Of a stretch of 64,000 nt of DNA, positions 30,246 to 44,100 are shown in pieces (within the stretch, counting starts at the first letter, position 1; every line of letters starts with the position of its first letter). Below the pieces are notes generated by a model. The model was not told the DNA's origin. It did not search any database and worked only from the letters and a program-made list of their open reading frames with translations. The stretch is from Neurospora tetrasperma FGSC 2508 (Eukaryota; Ascomycota; Sordariomycetes; Sordariales; Sordariaceae), in the NCBI RefSeq assembly GCF_000213175.1, contig NW_009799103.1, forward strand, positions 771,295-835,294, in the 5' to 3' direction. The position numbers and the translations under genes were made by a program.

Positions 30246-33018
30246 CTTAACGGTGATGTTGTCGTATGATGACTCTGAATTGATGGGTGACTGGGTAACC
30301 GGGTGCGCTGGGATTGGAGTGTTGTGCGCAATTGGGCGTCGTTCAATGCCACCGGTGCATGAACTCAGTCTTCGGTCTCCGGGAATCAGAACGGCGCTGT
30401 GTTTGGATATTTTTTTGCTCTGCCACTTTTGCCCTGGACAAGTTTTTTCGAAATTTTTGCGGCAAGCTCAGGACGAAGCACGGGCCACAGCCATGCGGGG
30501 TGGGGATTCTGCCTACCCCAATTCACGCCGCATTGGCGACGCCATTGGCCCGTTGGAGCGCTGTAAGTTGGGAAGGCTTGGCAGCAGCAATTGTGCGAAA
30601 GTCCTTTCAAAGGGATTTTGGTGTCGATAAGAGTTTGGATAAGACGAGTCCTGCCAGCTGAGTGACAGCTGTCCGTGTCTGACCTGGGCTCTTGTCTGTC
30701 TGACAGTCCCGCAGTTTCGCAACAGGACTTCGACTCCCGGTCAGCTTCAATTGAAGGGAACTGAGCTCAGTCGGGTCCTCGTCGTCCATCGTCCTCCCAC
30801 ACGGGACATTTGCTGCCCCATTCGCCCACATCCACTCACCACACCACTCTTTGCATCGAACTCAACCAGATCGCATATTATTTGGCCAATGGTCGAGTTC
30901 CCTCACTCACATCAGCCCTATGGGCTCGATCTGCATGTCTGACCTGCACACTGGGAGAGATTGAGGCTTGGACTGTTTGGCGGTGTCAGTAACAGTCCGT
31001 CCTTCATCGATCCTTTTACGGCTTTCCATTCGGAAAGCAGCGAGACGGATGATTCATGATGAGTCCTTGTTCTTCTTTCCATTGCCGCAATGCCACAATC
31101 CCCTTACTTATTCCGGTTGTTTTCGTGCCAATATGCAAACACATACTCCTTTGTCGTCGACCGAGACACATGCCACCCCATGTTGTTTGTTGGCGTCATG
31201 TCTACTCACACGAGACATGATATGCAGTCAGATCGAGAAATATGTGAAGGCGTCGGTCACGGGTTCTCTCTCTTCTCGCCTCACAAACTGGTGTACTTCA
31301 GTTCTCTCTTACCTCATGTCAACATGCCCACCTCGGACTTGGGTTGTCACAAGTGTCGACAGCTTCGCATTTCCAAGCAAGACCCGGCGTCCATGGATGG
31401 ATTACCAACTGAAGTGACCGGAACGCCGGATGACTCAGGCCAACATTGTCGACTGCCCGGTCTCAGGACATTCAACGCATCGTCCACTACGACGTTGATG
31501 TTCTCGTCAGGGCGTGGCAGAAACAACAACAACAACAACAAGACAAGACTTGGGATGCTTTGATTATTCCATTCAAAGCATGTCGCTCATCATCGGTTTC
31601 ACATCCTATAATGGCCGTTGTCTGGATGATCACAGGCGTCGCAACATGGGAATGCCTTCTCTGGCTTCTGCGGGATTGGTCGTGAAACGGTTCCGTCCAT
31701 CCGGACATCCAATCAGCGACACCAACTCCGGGTCTTCGAGGGATGATACAGTATGTACAGTGGCGGAAGAGCCCTACAGGATGCACGACACCCCCAAATC
31801 GCCCCAATGCTCCCGTTCTTCAGCGCATCAGAAGCGTACGGGTTTCGATGGCGCACCACTCCGGCCCGTTGCATGGATGTGGTGCCGCTGTGTACCTATC
31901 ATTTCCATTTTGGGTCTCGCAGCGTCGACGACACCATCACGATACTACACAGTACCTCAAGTCGATCCAGTCTCTTCCGACAGTTCAAGTGATGCCAAGT
32001 CCATGGTGGTATTTGGCGTGGTGATTTGTTTTTGTCGTTTGTATCATGATGGCTCTTCAGGCGAGCAGCTTGCTTCACGCTCATAGCTCATGTGGCTCAA
32101 AGCGCGGGATCCGTGGCTTTCAAATTAGAGCCATCAACGTCAACAAAACAAACGTGTCGTGGAGCTGTGAAATAGAACATGTACCCGACCTATCTGACCA
32201 ATATATTAAATCGGTACTCGACATGCACAAGGAACAGCGCTGATACAATCCTCCACCATCTCCAAGACGCCATTGGATGCCCCAGTCGAGGCCTGAACAG
32301 TGCGCAGCTGCGATGAGCTTCCATCTGCACCGACCTTCCAAGCCAAGAGACTGTCAAAGAGGTACTCTGCAGTGTCTGTCTATCCGTCCCCATTGATTCA
32401 GCCTTATGCTCTCCGGGTTACGTCGCTATACAGCGGCATCTCCGTACGACATAAACCCATCCTTACGTACCTTGCCAAGCCTAGTCTATTCGCTAAGTTA
32501 CCCTGGACTTGGAACAATGGCCAGTCTACGAGCTCCGCGCCGGCACACCCCACGAAACCATCATTAAGGGCCGCGACTTCGCCTTGTTCTGACATGATAC
32601 TACCGTCTCTCCGCGTCACCCTAGAGGCCGGCATAGAAAATGAAAGCACCGCCTCCTCCAGGAACCGTTCCGTCTCCCGATAGCTTGGTTACTTCTACCC
32701 GGATCACGTCTGACGCTTGAGAGCCTCTTGACTTCACTACCCCCACAAAGTCTTGCACAGCCCTGTGCGCAGCCAGTTCGTGAATCCACTTCATCATTTG
32801 GTCGAATGAGCATAGATCTGGATACAAGACATGATCTGACACCCCTAGAGCTTCGATAAATAAGAACCGACCCCTTCTTGAACAAGGTCCATCTGGAGGT
32901 AACCCGTTTCCTGCCTTCTTCTTCTCACGGGATTCTACACAGACTGGTACACTTGGTTTATATCTTTGTGGTCTAACAGAAACCATACCCCTGCCCAAAT
33001 ACCGTCCAAATCCTCTTC
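30246..33018. other. Long intergenic region, no gene recognised
   Basis: About 2.8 kb between NOP56 (minus) and the C2H2 gene (plus). The first few hundred bases are the NOP56 promoter. A (CAA)n run lies near 31525-31540. The frames are short, overlap on both strands and show no domain or splice partners. No tRNA, transposon end or terminal repeat is seen. An unannotated non-coding transcript cannot be excluded. Confidence 0.4.
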
Positions 33019-36000
33019 ATGGCTCTGAATCATCATCAGCCAAAGGTGGACCCTGTGAGAGAAGGATTTACCAGCTATGCCGTCGGAGAAATTGATGCTT
33101 CTTCGTATCAGGTGCCGACTACTACATTCAAGGAGAACCCATATCCCGAGACACATACCGACAACATCTGGCAAGAGACCGACTACTTTCCGACTTACGA
33201 TCATGATCTCATCAGCAAACACTCCCGCGCCTCGCTCGCCTCGACATCTAGACGGAGCTCGGCTGCTCCCAGCATCTTTTCGACTGCTGGTTTAAGAATC
33301 TCAACTGCCTCGACGGCATACTCACGATATTCGGTTCGACAACACTCACTGGACTCGGCGGACCCTAATTTGTCTGCAACACCTTGTAGTTCTGGGAAAT
33401 GCGATGACGGCTTCAACACCGACGACTACCCGCCTCGCTATCATTGCACATTTTGCGATGCCATGTTTGCGTGTCCCGGCCAGTGGAGGGATCACGAACT
33501 CAGGGATCACGACAGACCCGAGGAGCATCTGTGCTCCATTTGCCACGATCCTTTCTCTGATCGACCATCTCTTGCATCCCATTATCGAGATCTTCACAAT
33601 CTTTCTTCTTCCCCAACGACTCAACACATAGTCAAGCTACCCACAAGAGGAGCTTGGGGATGTGGATTCTGCGGTGCCTTCGTGCAGTCGCGTCCTGACT
33701 ACCTAGATCACGTCGGCCGGCACTGCGAAGAAGGCATGCAAGGAGCCCATTGGCAGCATTCCTCTGTGATTCGTGGCCTTTTAAAACAGCCAAAGATAGC
33801 GGAAGCATGGAACCGCCTGGTTACGAATCAAGAGCGGGATCGAGGTACCAGGTTGCATTTTACGTGGGATGAACAGGCGACCGGACGACACGCGGCCACG
33901 GAGGCTGACGACGCCCGCAATTCCTCTCGGTTGCAAGACATACTTGAGTTCTTCGCAAACAGCTCTTCGGACCCCCAGAACATCGCGCAATATGCCTTTG
34001 ACACGGCTCAAATCAGAACCGAACAGAACGTCAATAGTCTCCTCAAGGCGTACTACTCTCATGGCTTGCGCCCGTTGCCGGAGAGTCCAGATGACATCAC
34101 TTCACCTCGTGTTGATGGAATGAGCTACCTAAACCTCGAGCAGTCAGCGCCCCAAATCAGTAATAGAAACTCAGACAATCGTGCACCGGCCGAATCTTCG
34201 CCATTTCCTGTCTCATTTGCGGGGGATATTTCTACTGCAGCATTCCTTTCACACGCAACTGTTGTAGAATCTGGATTAATTCCCGCCTGGGACCCCTACG
34301 CTCGCATCCATTCATCCAAGGCAAGCCAGGATCGAGAAACGGACATTGCACCGCATCACACAAACTCGCCCAACACCACAGAGAGCGCTCCTTCTCCTGT
34401 GACAATGGCCAATGCATTTTCTCACATGAAGTCGACTCCATCACCAATACGAAAAGGGCTGCGTCGGATAGATAGCGATAGACGTCTTGATGCTCTCAAA
34501 CCTGGAACTGTGGACTTGGTCCGAGGGGAAGATCTCCAACGTCCACGGACTGCTTTGGCCTCAGATTACCCCAGAGCCCCAATTGCAGTATCTGTGGAAC
34601 ATGGCGTTGAGGCCAGTCAGCAACCCTCTCTTTCAGATGCTGTCTTTAAAACTGCTTCCATGAACAGCGTCGTTTGCAAGGACTGGCTGCTTGTTTCGAA
34701 GCCAGGAAGCCGCTCTTCCATTGGGTCACCGTCTGTCTCGAGCATGCGATCTGATATTACCAGGAAAGGACTCTTGACCCACGATGATAGCACTAGTGAA
34801 CATGTCTCAGATGACAGTCTATCTGATCCAGACCTCTGGGCAGAACACGACATCGGCGATGACAACAGCAGAGCTTGGAGCAAAGCGTATCAGCAGGCCA
34901 TCAACATGGCGCTACAACGACTCTGGTCCCAGTATAACCACAGTTGGGATGCATTAATCAGATCATGTGTTGGAAGTGCAGGGAGCAGCAACACCGACAG
35001 AATGGATCCATATCGAGCGAGAAAAGCCACACCGTCTCGGCGAAAGCCGGACGGAAGCCTTCGACCTCCGAGTTCACGGCGGACCTCCGACGACGATGAC
35101 GATGACGACGATGATGACGGTAGTCAGCTCTCGCCCTATGCTTCTAGGCCTGGGTCCGCAACATCGAAGAGATTTGCTTGCCCGTTTCGTAAGCACAATC
35201 CAGAAAAGTACAACCGTGTGGATTATGATATTTGCGCCAACAAGGACTGGCCGACCATTCCAAGGCTAAAGTAAGTAACCACGACCCCTAGCCCTCGCGC
35301 CATGCATGGTACGTCGCTAATACTCTTTATAGGGAGCATCTCTATCGGAGACACTACAAGATCCATTGTCAACGGTGCAAGCAAACTTTCAGCGATGCGA
35401 GACAGCTCACGATTCACGAGATGGCCCCAGAAGCTTGCGAACTCCTCGACGTCAAACCGCCTGGAGACATTACTACATCACAAGAACGGCAGCTCAAGTC
35501 CAGGAAGCATACATATCGGCGCCAAAGCGACGAAGAAAAATGGAGAGAGATTTATCGACTGCTGTTCCCCAACGATATTGTACCGTCGCCTTGTAAGTCT
35601 TCCCTAGGACCTCCTGTCTACAGCGTCCAGACAAACAACTGACCGATCTGTCAACAGATCCCGAATACGCAGAGGATTTCCAGCCTATGGGAGCCGAGTC
35701 TCGTAACGTTCTCGAATTCCAACACTACCTGTTGACGGAAATGCCCCGGCTTTTCACGCAAGCAGCCTACGAATACGCTGGACAACACATACAAGAACAA
35801 GTGCTGTTACGGATCGACGACGTCAACAAGATCATCAAAGATACGTTGCAACAGGCCTACGATACATGGACATTACAAGGACGTCTGCTTCCGCCGAACA
35901 TCAGCCCATCCATCTCAATGCGCGAGTTTCCGGCTGCACCGGCTACACAGGCCGGGCATTTAAGCAGCATACCATCGACAACCTGGTCCGAAACACCTAT

Positions 36001-36274
36001 GCCACCTCGTCCATACATTCATGAACAGTCAGCTACTCCTCTGTTGCCCAATACCTCTGCTCCAGAGTATACACTCTTCTCAGTGGCATCTGAATTGGAC
36101 GCGATGCTTTCGCTCGACGACATCGATATACCTGTTTCCAATCCGGTTGGGGTTGGATCTGCACCGAGTTACACGATCAATGACTACATGACGACGGGGC
36201 CTGATGTGCAGTATACTGGTGTCGGCTTTTTTCCTTACGGTAATGATACGGGCGGAAATCAGAATTGGTTCTAA
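33019..36274 (+). CDS. Fungal multi-C2H2 zinc-finger protein
   Basis: Exons 33019-35270, 35333-35592 and 35658-36274 join in phase to 1042 aa (GTAAGT/TATAG with branch GCTAAT; GTAAGT/AACAG). A Ser-rich N-terminus precedes three C2H2 fingers: CTFC..H-x4-H, CSIC..H-x4-H and CGFC..H-x3-H, within about residues 140-235. A long disordered middle holds a run of nine aspartates (around 35093-35119). The C-terminal fungal module FACPFRKHNPEKYN...WPTIPRLK, EHLYRRH, then CQRCKQTF follows; it crosses the first intron. This module is common in filamentous fungal proteins of unknown role and is usually described as a C2H2-type finger pair. It is probably a nuclear transcription or chromatin factor, with targets unknown. 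The tail carries a Pro/Ser-rich stretch that may be an activation region. Confidence 0.88.
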
Positions 36275-37808
36275 GCCACTCCAGCCGATGCGAGTGGCAC
36301 AAACCCCCCCCCCCCCCCCCAAAGACCAAATACAATGGCTAGACTAGGATACACGAAGACGAACGAAGATGGGGGCTGTTTCCTATGTTGTCTACTGCAG
36401 CAGCCATTTTGCAGCGAGCCTTTTCACCTTCTTGAAACTCGGGGTAATATTGACGGAATGGCCAGTGCCGGTTTGTTGGACAAATCATTTACTGTTCTTC
36501 ACAGCTTGTTGCGATTCGTCCGCGATCGACAGCGAAAACTAGATTTCATTTTAATAGACCATTTGAAGCGTGATGTCTTGTTCTTCTTTTTCTCAAATAG
36601 ACCATCATGTATTCTGGATCTAACTTGGATTATCTTCCTTTCCTATTCAAATGACCGACCTGTATAAAGTAAATGGTTACGGTACGGTTTAGCAGGCCAT
36701 CAACGAGATTTGATATGTTATATTCAACTTTGAAAAGGGTATACAACAGCATCAAAGGACTTTGTTTGACTCATGGAATATCTGACCCGACGTCCCGAGC
36801 TACCAAATGAACCAGTACAATGTCAACCCCCTAGAAGTGCAAACAATCGGGATCGCTAGATTCAAATGCACTTTGTACGTGCTTGCAATTAAGGGATCTG
36901 GTGCACAGACCACAAAACACCTTCTAGCCACTCAAGAGCGCCCGACGATACCAAAAGTGTAGGCCTTCTCAGCCCCGGTAACTGGGTATAAATGTTTCCT
37001 CCCACCAAAATCGGACCTCTATAAGTGCACATCCTGGCCAATGTCTCTACACTGGGAGATATTTGCACTTTGAGGGGATTGCACTTTCATGGGTTGATTA
37101 ATCCAAGAACATTCTGGCGGCTTCCACTTGATACCGTGGTCGTTGATACGCTGGCCAACATGATGTGATGTAGATGTAACATGTCGGCGGGGGGGTTACA
37201 TTCGGTTTCGTTGCCGCTCCATCATCTGCTTGATACAAGTTGCTATCCCTTCTTGAACCGACATTGACGGTAACAAATACGACGATCGGGATTCGGGCCA
37301 ACTCACACCATATACCACTTGCTCTTTCGTGCTTGTTGCGAAATTCGGTCAATGAAGACGCAATTGATAAGCTGCCACACATTGTCGGCGGATGGCAAAG
37401 ATGAGGGGTCCTCAATGGGCTTGCATCTCGAACTGTCTTAGTCCTGTGCCTTTCTCTCATTGGCCAAACGCAGTACCTGGACCGGTGGGTACAACCCTCC
37501 CCCTGGAGCATGCATGCCATATCGAGCCAATTTTGCAACATCATGATGCATAATGCCTGATTATCAGGGAATGATGTCTTTGATCGCGGTTCACAAAAGC
37601 GGCATGTCGATGGAAACGTGGAAAGAGGGGAAGTATAAGAATCGGGCGAGTGGCCTCGTGGTTACTGTTCAGGGTCGAACGTGCATCTTGCCACCTTCAA
37701 CATCAAGAACACTCGCCAGTCCCGTCTTCATCCAGCAACACCAAAAGCTTGCAAGATACCTCTGACCGAATAAACACGTTGAGCAACTCGAATCACCGAT
37801 TGTACATC
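36275..37808. other. Intergenic region with a C17 tract
   Basis: About 1.5 kb between the C2H2 gene and the isoflavone-reductase-like gene, both on the plus strand. A homopolymer of 17 C residues (36304-36320) lies 29 bp after the C2H2 stop. Small frames on both strands show no domain. Confidence 0.45.
36304..36320 (+). repeat. C17 homopolymer in the 3' UTR of the C2H2 gene
   Basis: Seventeen consecutive C residues directly downstream of the stop codon. Such tracts are length-unstable and prone to sequencing error, so the exact count is uncertain. Confidence 0.8.
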
Positions 37809-38892
37809 ATGTCTTCCACTATCAACACCGTCGCTGTCCTCGGTGTAGGTTCCTTTCCTCCTCCATCTGGCACCCATAAGACCAGCGATCTAACAGCATC
37901 CTTTCTACCCAAAAATAGGGCACAGGCAACATCGGCACCCACATAGTCCGCGGCCTCCTTGTCGGCGGTTTCACCGTAACCATCCTCACCCGCGCTAATT
38001 CCTCCTCCCCGCGTCCCACCTTCGACCCATATCCCGTCCGCTTCCTCGAAGTCGACTATTCCTCCCCTTCCTCCCTGGCCTCCGCTTTCCAAGGCCAAGA
38101 CGCCGTGGTCTCGACCATCGCTACCGGTGCAGTGCAAGAGCAAAAGAAGGTTATTGATGCGGCTATCGAAGTGGGCGTCAAGAGATTTGTGCCGAGCGAG
38201 TTTGGAGTTCACACGCGCAAGGAGGGGGTGGAAAAGACGAAGCTTGGAGGGTTGTTGGAGGGGAAGAGGGCGGTGGTCGATTACCTTATTAGTAAGGAGG
38301 GAGATATCAGTTGGACTGGGTTGTCGACGGGGCTCTTTTTTGATTCGGTGTGTTCCCATCATGATACTCCCTCTTTCTGCCTATGTACCTATGTGGGAGG
38401 GTGCGCTTTGCTAACCGTCACTTTATGTAGGCATTGTCCAAGGGTCTGGCTGGAATCAACGTCAAAAACGGCACCGCAACCATTGTCGACTCGGGCAACG
38501 AACTCTGGCCCGCCTCCCTACGGTCTCACGTCGGCCGCACCGTCTCCGAAATCCTGCGCCACCCCGACCTCACCAAGAACCAGTACCTCGCTACGGCGTC
38601 GTTCAACGTGTCGCAGAACCAACTTGTCAAACTCGTCGAGGAGCTGACGGGCAAGAAGCTGGAGGTTACCCATGTCAGCTCAAAGGATCTTTTCCAGCAG
38701 GGTGACGAGAAGTTGAAGAAGGGGGATTATAGCGCGTTTGTGGAGTTTTTGCAGGTCCATTTCTTGGCAGACGGGGCGGGGAATAAGTTGGAAGAGCAGG
38801 AGAGTGCGAATGAGAAGTTGAGGTTGCAGACGGAGGACGTAAAAGCTGCGCTTAGAGGGTGGTTGGAGAGTGAGGGTTTGTTGGCTGCTTAA
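37809..38892 (+). CDS. Isoflavone reductase-like NAD(P)-binding protein (NmrA/PCBER family)
   Basis: Exons 37809-37844, 37919-38347 and 38431-38892 join in phase to 308 aa. Introns use GTAGGT/AATAG and GTGTGT/TGTAG (branch CTAAC at 38411). The first intron falls inside the Rossmann glycine motif, so GGTGNIG is split between the codons for Gly12 and Gly13. Other family marks are VKRFVPSEFGV near residue 86 and the helix DAAIEVGVKRF. The Lys used for catalysis in plant PCBERs would lie near KTKLGG. Relatives reduce phenylpropanoid-type substrates or act as redox sensors. In fungi most are uncharacterised, and many are induced by aromatic or stress compounds. The C-terminal helix (EKLRLQTEDVKAALRGWL) is intact, so the gene appears functional. 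Confidence 0.88.
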
Positions 38893-39112
38893 GGGTTCAC
38901 TTTGTAGTTCTTGGGCTGGATGTTTATGACTGATTGGATTAGGCAGTTTTTTAAGCTTGCGGTACCGAATTGACGTTTCTTTTTAATGATTATTGAGATG
39001 TAAACGTCGAGTGTCTTTGTCATAATGTCGATGGTGCGAGCTACTCTGAGTGTTACACCATTTTTCCAGACAATATAGGACAAGAACTGCAATTAAGTTT
39101 CAACAACCAATA

Positions 39113-39205
39113 GGGATTGTAGTATAGTGGTCAGTACTTCTCGTTGTGGTCAATTGGACATACAACGAATCCGAGAGGACCCAGGTTCGATTCCTGGCAA
39201 TCCCA
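39113..39205 (+). tRNA. tRNA-His (anticodon GTG) with a 21-nt intron
   Basis: The acceptor stem GGGATTG/CAATCCC is perfect. The D arm GTAGTATAGTGGTCAGTAC, anticodon stem TCTCG/CGAGA and B box GGTTCGATTCC are all present. Anticodon GTG is at 39146-39148. A 21-nt intron (39150-39170) follows position 37. Discriminator A at 39205 is followed by TCTTTTT, a pol III terminator. Confidence 0.92.
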
Positions 39206-41164
39206 TCTTTTTGCGTGTGTTTTGTACCCTCACCCTATCTTTTTGACACTCCGAGCTTAGTTTAAATTTTGCAATCTGCTACTCTCTTTGTCTTTGTCGC
39301 GTTCTCCTTATTTCGGGGTTGTATGGACAGGATACGAGAAGCAGAGCAAGACTTTTGCGACATGATACAAGCATTGAGGTTGCAGTAATTCAACGACTTG
39401 GGAATACCTCCTTCCATCCCAATCCCATGCATAATTAGTGAAAACCCTTGGGAGGAAGGGTCATTCATATTTGCCTCAGAAGGTTCCCCGAGACGCCTCA
39501 ATGGGCCTTCCACGATTAATGATATCTATTGAGTTGACATTTGAAGGTAAGCAAACAAATTGAAAGCAGGCGCCTTGTGCAGCTTGCAAAAATTTGGAAG
39601 CGGCGTTCTGTTGACGTTGTACTCCAAACAGCGAGCTTGCTGGCTGCTGTTAGTGGGACAAGTTGGCTGCCCAGCCGAAAACCCTTGCTACATTTGCCTG
39701 CCGCACCTATCTCTACCGGGCTGGGCACAAAATCAACCCGCTCTGGCTGGCAATTGCTGCACCCAAGCGCTGTAGAGGTACAGTCGGGTATCTTCAATAT
39801 TCCAACGTCCCACCGAAACATTCTTCTTCCTTTGTGTGCTATGAATTCCTCCTGGCCTTGTCCATTTTGGTTCTCTCCTTACGCTTGATAGACTAATGTG
39901 AACAATGACATCTTCCCACGTCTCAATGCCAATCAGGACCATCATGTCCTCGCTATTCAAGTCCCGGTGCTGCGGCCCTCCCACACGACGTCGTTGGGGC
40001 TCCAGCTCTTGATCAGTCGGAGCTGTCGACACGACGAGAGCAATCGATACTCCTCCCGCTGTCACCATAAGAATGGCCACATCTCAACTGCCTTGCGAAT
40101 TCCGGACAGCGGACTTACGATGGTTCATAATGCCCGTTGTGAATAAATAGTATTCTGCCAGGTCCGCCAACTCGTTCGGTCGACTTCCTTTTTTTTTTCC
40201 TGCCACGAGATTTTTCCGCTGTGCTAACTTTTGACAGGACAGGGACACCATCAATTCCTTCGTGCTCGACGAGCCTTCCTTCTCGTCCCACAAACCGTCC
40301 ATCACAGTCTGCTGGCGGCCTGCCTATCGTCAAGACATGAGCATATCCAATACCAAGTGGCCATACCCAACTAACCAACCCATGTCCTACACAGTACAGT
40401 CGTGGATCGAGTCGCTTCTGCCTTCGCCCGGTGCCGATCATTATAGATAAGCCACCGACGAGATTAGACTTGGACGTCGGATTGCAAGCAGGTTTATGAG
40501 CCTAGAGATCAGCTGGTGCTACGGCTGCCAAGGGGTAGGAATCCTAGCCTGAAGGAGGCGCTGACTACCCAGCCCTATAAGGATGGCTTGTATTTCGGTG
40601 CCTGGCCACCGCATGCCTGTGAGACCTGAAACTCCCCACTTCCCTCCACCCCCCTAGCAGTTCGCCTGTCCACCATTGGCTTGAACCCGGTGATGGCTGC
40701 ATTCTACGGCACAAAACACTCAGTCCTCTGATATGGCTTACCACCAATGACACGTCCTTCAGTCAGAGATCTCGCCACAAAGAAAGGCTCGGGCTCTGTT
40801 TTTCCTCCCCGATTCATTTCTGGATTTCAGAATAGCCGTGAGGCGGTGGGAACAAGATGTGGAGCTGAGCCTCAGGTCATCACTCTAATGATGGATATAG
40901 AGGCGTTGTTGTCCTTAGTGCTGACGGGGGAAATCCTTCGGCACCAAGATCCCGAAGATGGAGACACAATAGCATTCAGTTACGAATGAAAGCCTGCGTG
41001 CTTGTTATTGGTACCTTACGTCGTGGTACACTAATCCACTCCGTAAAGTACAAAACTCGGCATGATCTTGTGCGAAGGACCTCTGGTTCACAGCCAAAGC
41101 ACCCTTTTTCACCTCGATGGAAGCCTAGACGAAAGGCTCTCGAGACAGGGCGCTAGAACCAGTA
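39206..41164. other. Intergenic region upstream of the ABC transporter
   Basis: About 1.96 kb between tRNA-His and the ABCG-type gene. The frames are short and lack domains. A 56-codon frame beginning ATG at 40987 (MKACVLVIGTL) lies just before the transporter and might belong to an unrecognised 5' exon, but no in-phase splice to the transporter was established. No mobile element is seen. Confidence 0.4.
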
Positions 41165-44100
41165 ATGGCTCACGATATACCCCAAGAAACACCACAAGAC
41201 GTGGTTGACGACGTGACGACACCCAACGAAATCGATCTCTTCTCCATGCTCGACTCTAGCTTTCACAGCGGAGTATTTCAAGACCCTTTCGTCCCAGTGG
41301 ACAATGCCGATGGTCCACGCTTTCTCGACACAGAGGCCTGTCTTTGCCAACTTCGACCAGAACCTGTAAAGGGCGACACAGTATGGTGGCAGTGTGTGGG
41401 AAACCAGTTCAACATAACAGACACGGGAGGAAAGTGGTTCCAGGCCAGGAATGTGGATGCTCTCGAGCTCGTAGCCAACAACACTCTCGGCCCCATCTAC
41501 GATGCATCGTATGCTCCAGACTCGTCACAAGGGTTCGAATGGGATGACAGCCAGCAACAACTTACGATAACGGGAGATAGGACACCGGGTCTAAATGTGT
41601 GGGATACCGCCTGCACAGCGGAGAACAACACCCTCTTTTCGACCACACTCTATCGCGCGGCCGCCGAGATTCGGGCCAATCAGACACCCGTCGATGCGGC
41701 ACCGTGCTGGAGACCCGGGGCGGTTCCTATTCAGATACAGGACTATGAAAACTGGCAAGAGCATGGGTGTAAAGATGGGTTTCTTTGTACGTTGATCCTG
41801 ATGCCTTCCCTCACCTCTCCCTTGTCGACTACTGGCAAACCTTAACACGCTGCTCACAGGTTCAAACAACACCGTCAACTCGTTGCCACAGTACTGTACT
41901 CCCATCACCGAATGCCAGCTTGCCAGACTAGGGGGCATCGACTGCAAACTGAATGGCGTCAATATTGGCATGGGTCCTTTTGAGCCCGTCATCTGCCAGG
42001 CTGGATGGTACTGCCCTCGAGAAGAGAAGGGAATGGTCACCCTCAAGTGTCCATCTGGCCATTACTGCCAGGCAGGCGCACCTACACCCACGCCATGTGC
42101 AGTTGGGAGCAGGTGCCCAGAAGGCTCCTCCTTTGAACGTTACCTTCTTCCCATTGTCCTTCTCCTCGTCATAGACGTGTTGCTCATCCTTGGGATGATC
42201 CATCTCGGTATCCGGAAGAGACACCGCAATTCCTCCGCCGGCGCCATCCGCCAAAATCACTTCGCAGCTGTCATTGGTGGTTACAAGCAAGTTGCGAAGA
42301 AACGCCATGAGGAAGTCAACCACGAGCCGGCGCTGCGGAGACAAGTCGAGCGTCAAGACACCTTTAGGGGTCTCGGCGATCAGCTCCACGAGCAAGCGCC
42401 TCCTCTCAGTCACGGAAAGACCGTCCGCCACAACCCTGACCCGGAAGTCTCGCCTACTATCAGAGCCTTTGTGGTCTCAATGCGCAAAGCCACCTCTGCT
42501 TCAGAGTTTGGTCTGTCGTTTGGCTACGACCAACTGACCTTTGCACTCAAGAACAGCAAGAGGCCAATCCTCCAGAATGTCACTGGATCTATCAACAGCG
42601 GAAGCCTAACGGCAGTAATGGGCGGTTCAGGTGCTGGTAAGTCAACCTTCATCAACGTTCTCATGGGCAAGACGCAGTATACCAAAGGCAGCGTCACAGT
42701 CAACGGCATCCCGGGAAAGCTCAAGCAGTATAAGAAGCTGATTGGGTACGTGCCTCAAGACGACATTGTCTTACCTGAGTTGACCGTCTACGAGAACATC
42801 ATGCACTCGGCCAAGATTCGGTTACCGCGCACCTGGAAAGATTCCGATGTCGAAACTCACGTTAATGCTGTTATCGACTGTCTGGAACTCTCCCACGTAC
42901 GTGACAGCTTGGTCGGCAGCGTTGGAAAGCCTGTCATCAGTGGTGGTCAGCGCAAGCGTGTGAGCATTGGCATGGAGTTGGCGGCTGCTCCCATGGCCAT
43001 CTTCCTGGACGAGCCGACCTCCGGTCTCGATGCTACTTCAGCGAGCTCCATCATGAGCACACTCAAGGCTCTTGGAAAACTCGGTATTACCGTTATCGTT
43101 ATCATCCATCAGCCGCGAGTGGAGATCTTTGAGATGTTGGACGATATGATCCTCCTCGGAAATGGACAGCTAATATACGAAGGACCTCAGAGTCAAGCGA
43201 AGACCTTCTTCGAACAGATGGGTTTTGTGTTCCCTCCTGGTGCCAACTGCAGCGACGTTATCACAGATATCATCACAGGGAATGGTCGGCGGTACAAGGA
43301 GGAGGGAGATATATCCAAAGATGCTCTCATTGCCCAATGGGCCAAAGGCTCCAGAGTGAGCCTCCTGACTAATGAAAGCGTGGATAGGTTCTGGCAACCT
43401 AGTCACTCCCGAAACCCATCTGACACGACCCTGGCCGGCAGCGAGAGCAGCGACGCCGACACATCCCGCCACAATCGATCTTCTCTAATGTCCATCAGCA
43501 AGCTCAAAGCAGGCGCACGTATCTCAATGCTGTCCATCTCCAACCCTCAGCTATCCCGCATTCTGAAGCATCGCGGCGCCCCTCGTTGGCGACAAACTTT
43601 GCTATGCCTATTGCGCTCTATTCTCCAGCAGTACCGCACCCGCTCCAATTTGTGGTTCGAAATAGGCCTTTCTACTCTTGCAGGCGTCTTGCTCGGACTC
43701 GCTCAAAAGCCAAAAAATGGCGCCTTCTTTCGAGGCCAGTACAACAAGCCATACGAAATCCTGTCTCTCTCAGCAGACTATGTTGCGGCCCCGCAGATGG
43801 CGATGCTCATCACCCTAGCCATTGGTCTTTCCAGTGCCGCGCCAGGCGTTAAGCTTTTCTCCGAGGATATGCTCGTGTACCGCCGCGAGGCGGAGGCTGG
43901 GCACTCTCGAGTAGCATACTTCCTTGCAAAAACGATCAGTGTGCTTCCAAGGATGGCATTGGCTTGCTTGCACTTCTCTGCTCCATTGTTTCTGATAAGC
44001 ATGCCTGTAATTCCGTTCTGGACGGCATTCTTAGCCAACTTGTTATATGTGTATTGCATCTACGGATTGGCTAGCTGTATGAGTATGGTGGTGAGACGGG

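Noticed and set aside
37098-37544. Minus-strand frame of 148 codons
   Set aside because: No domain or signal; composition random.
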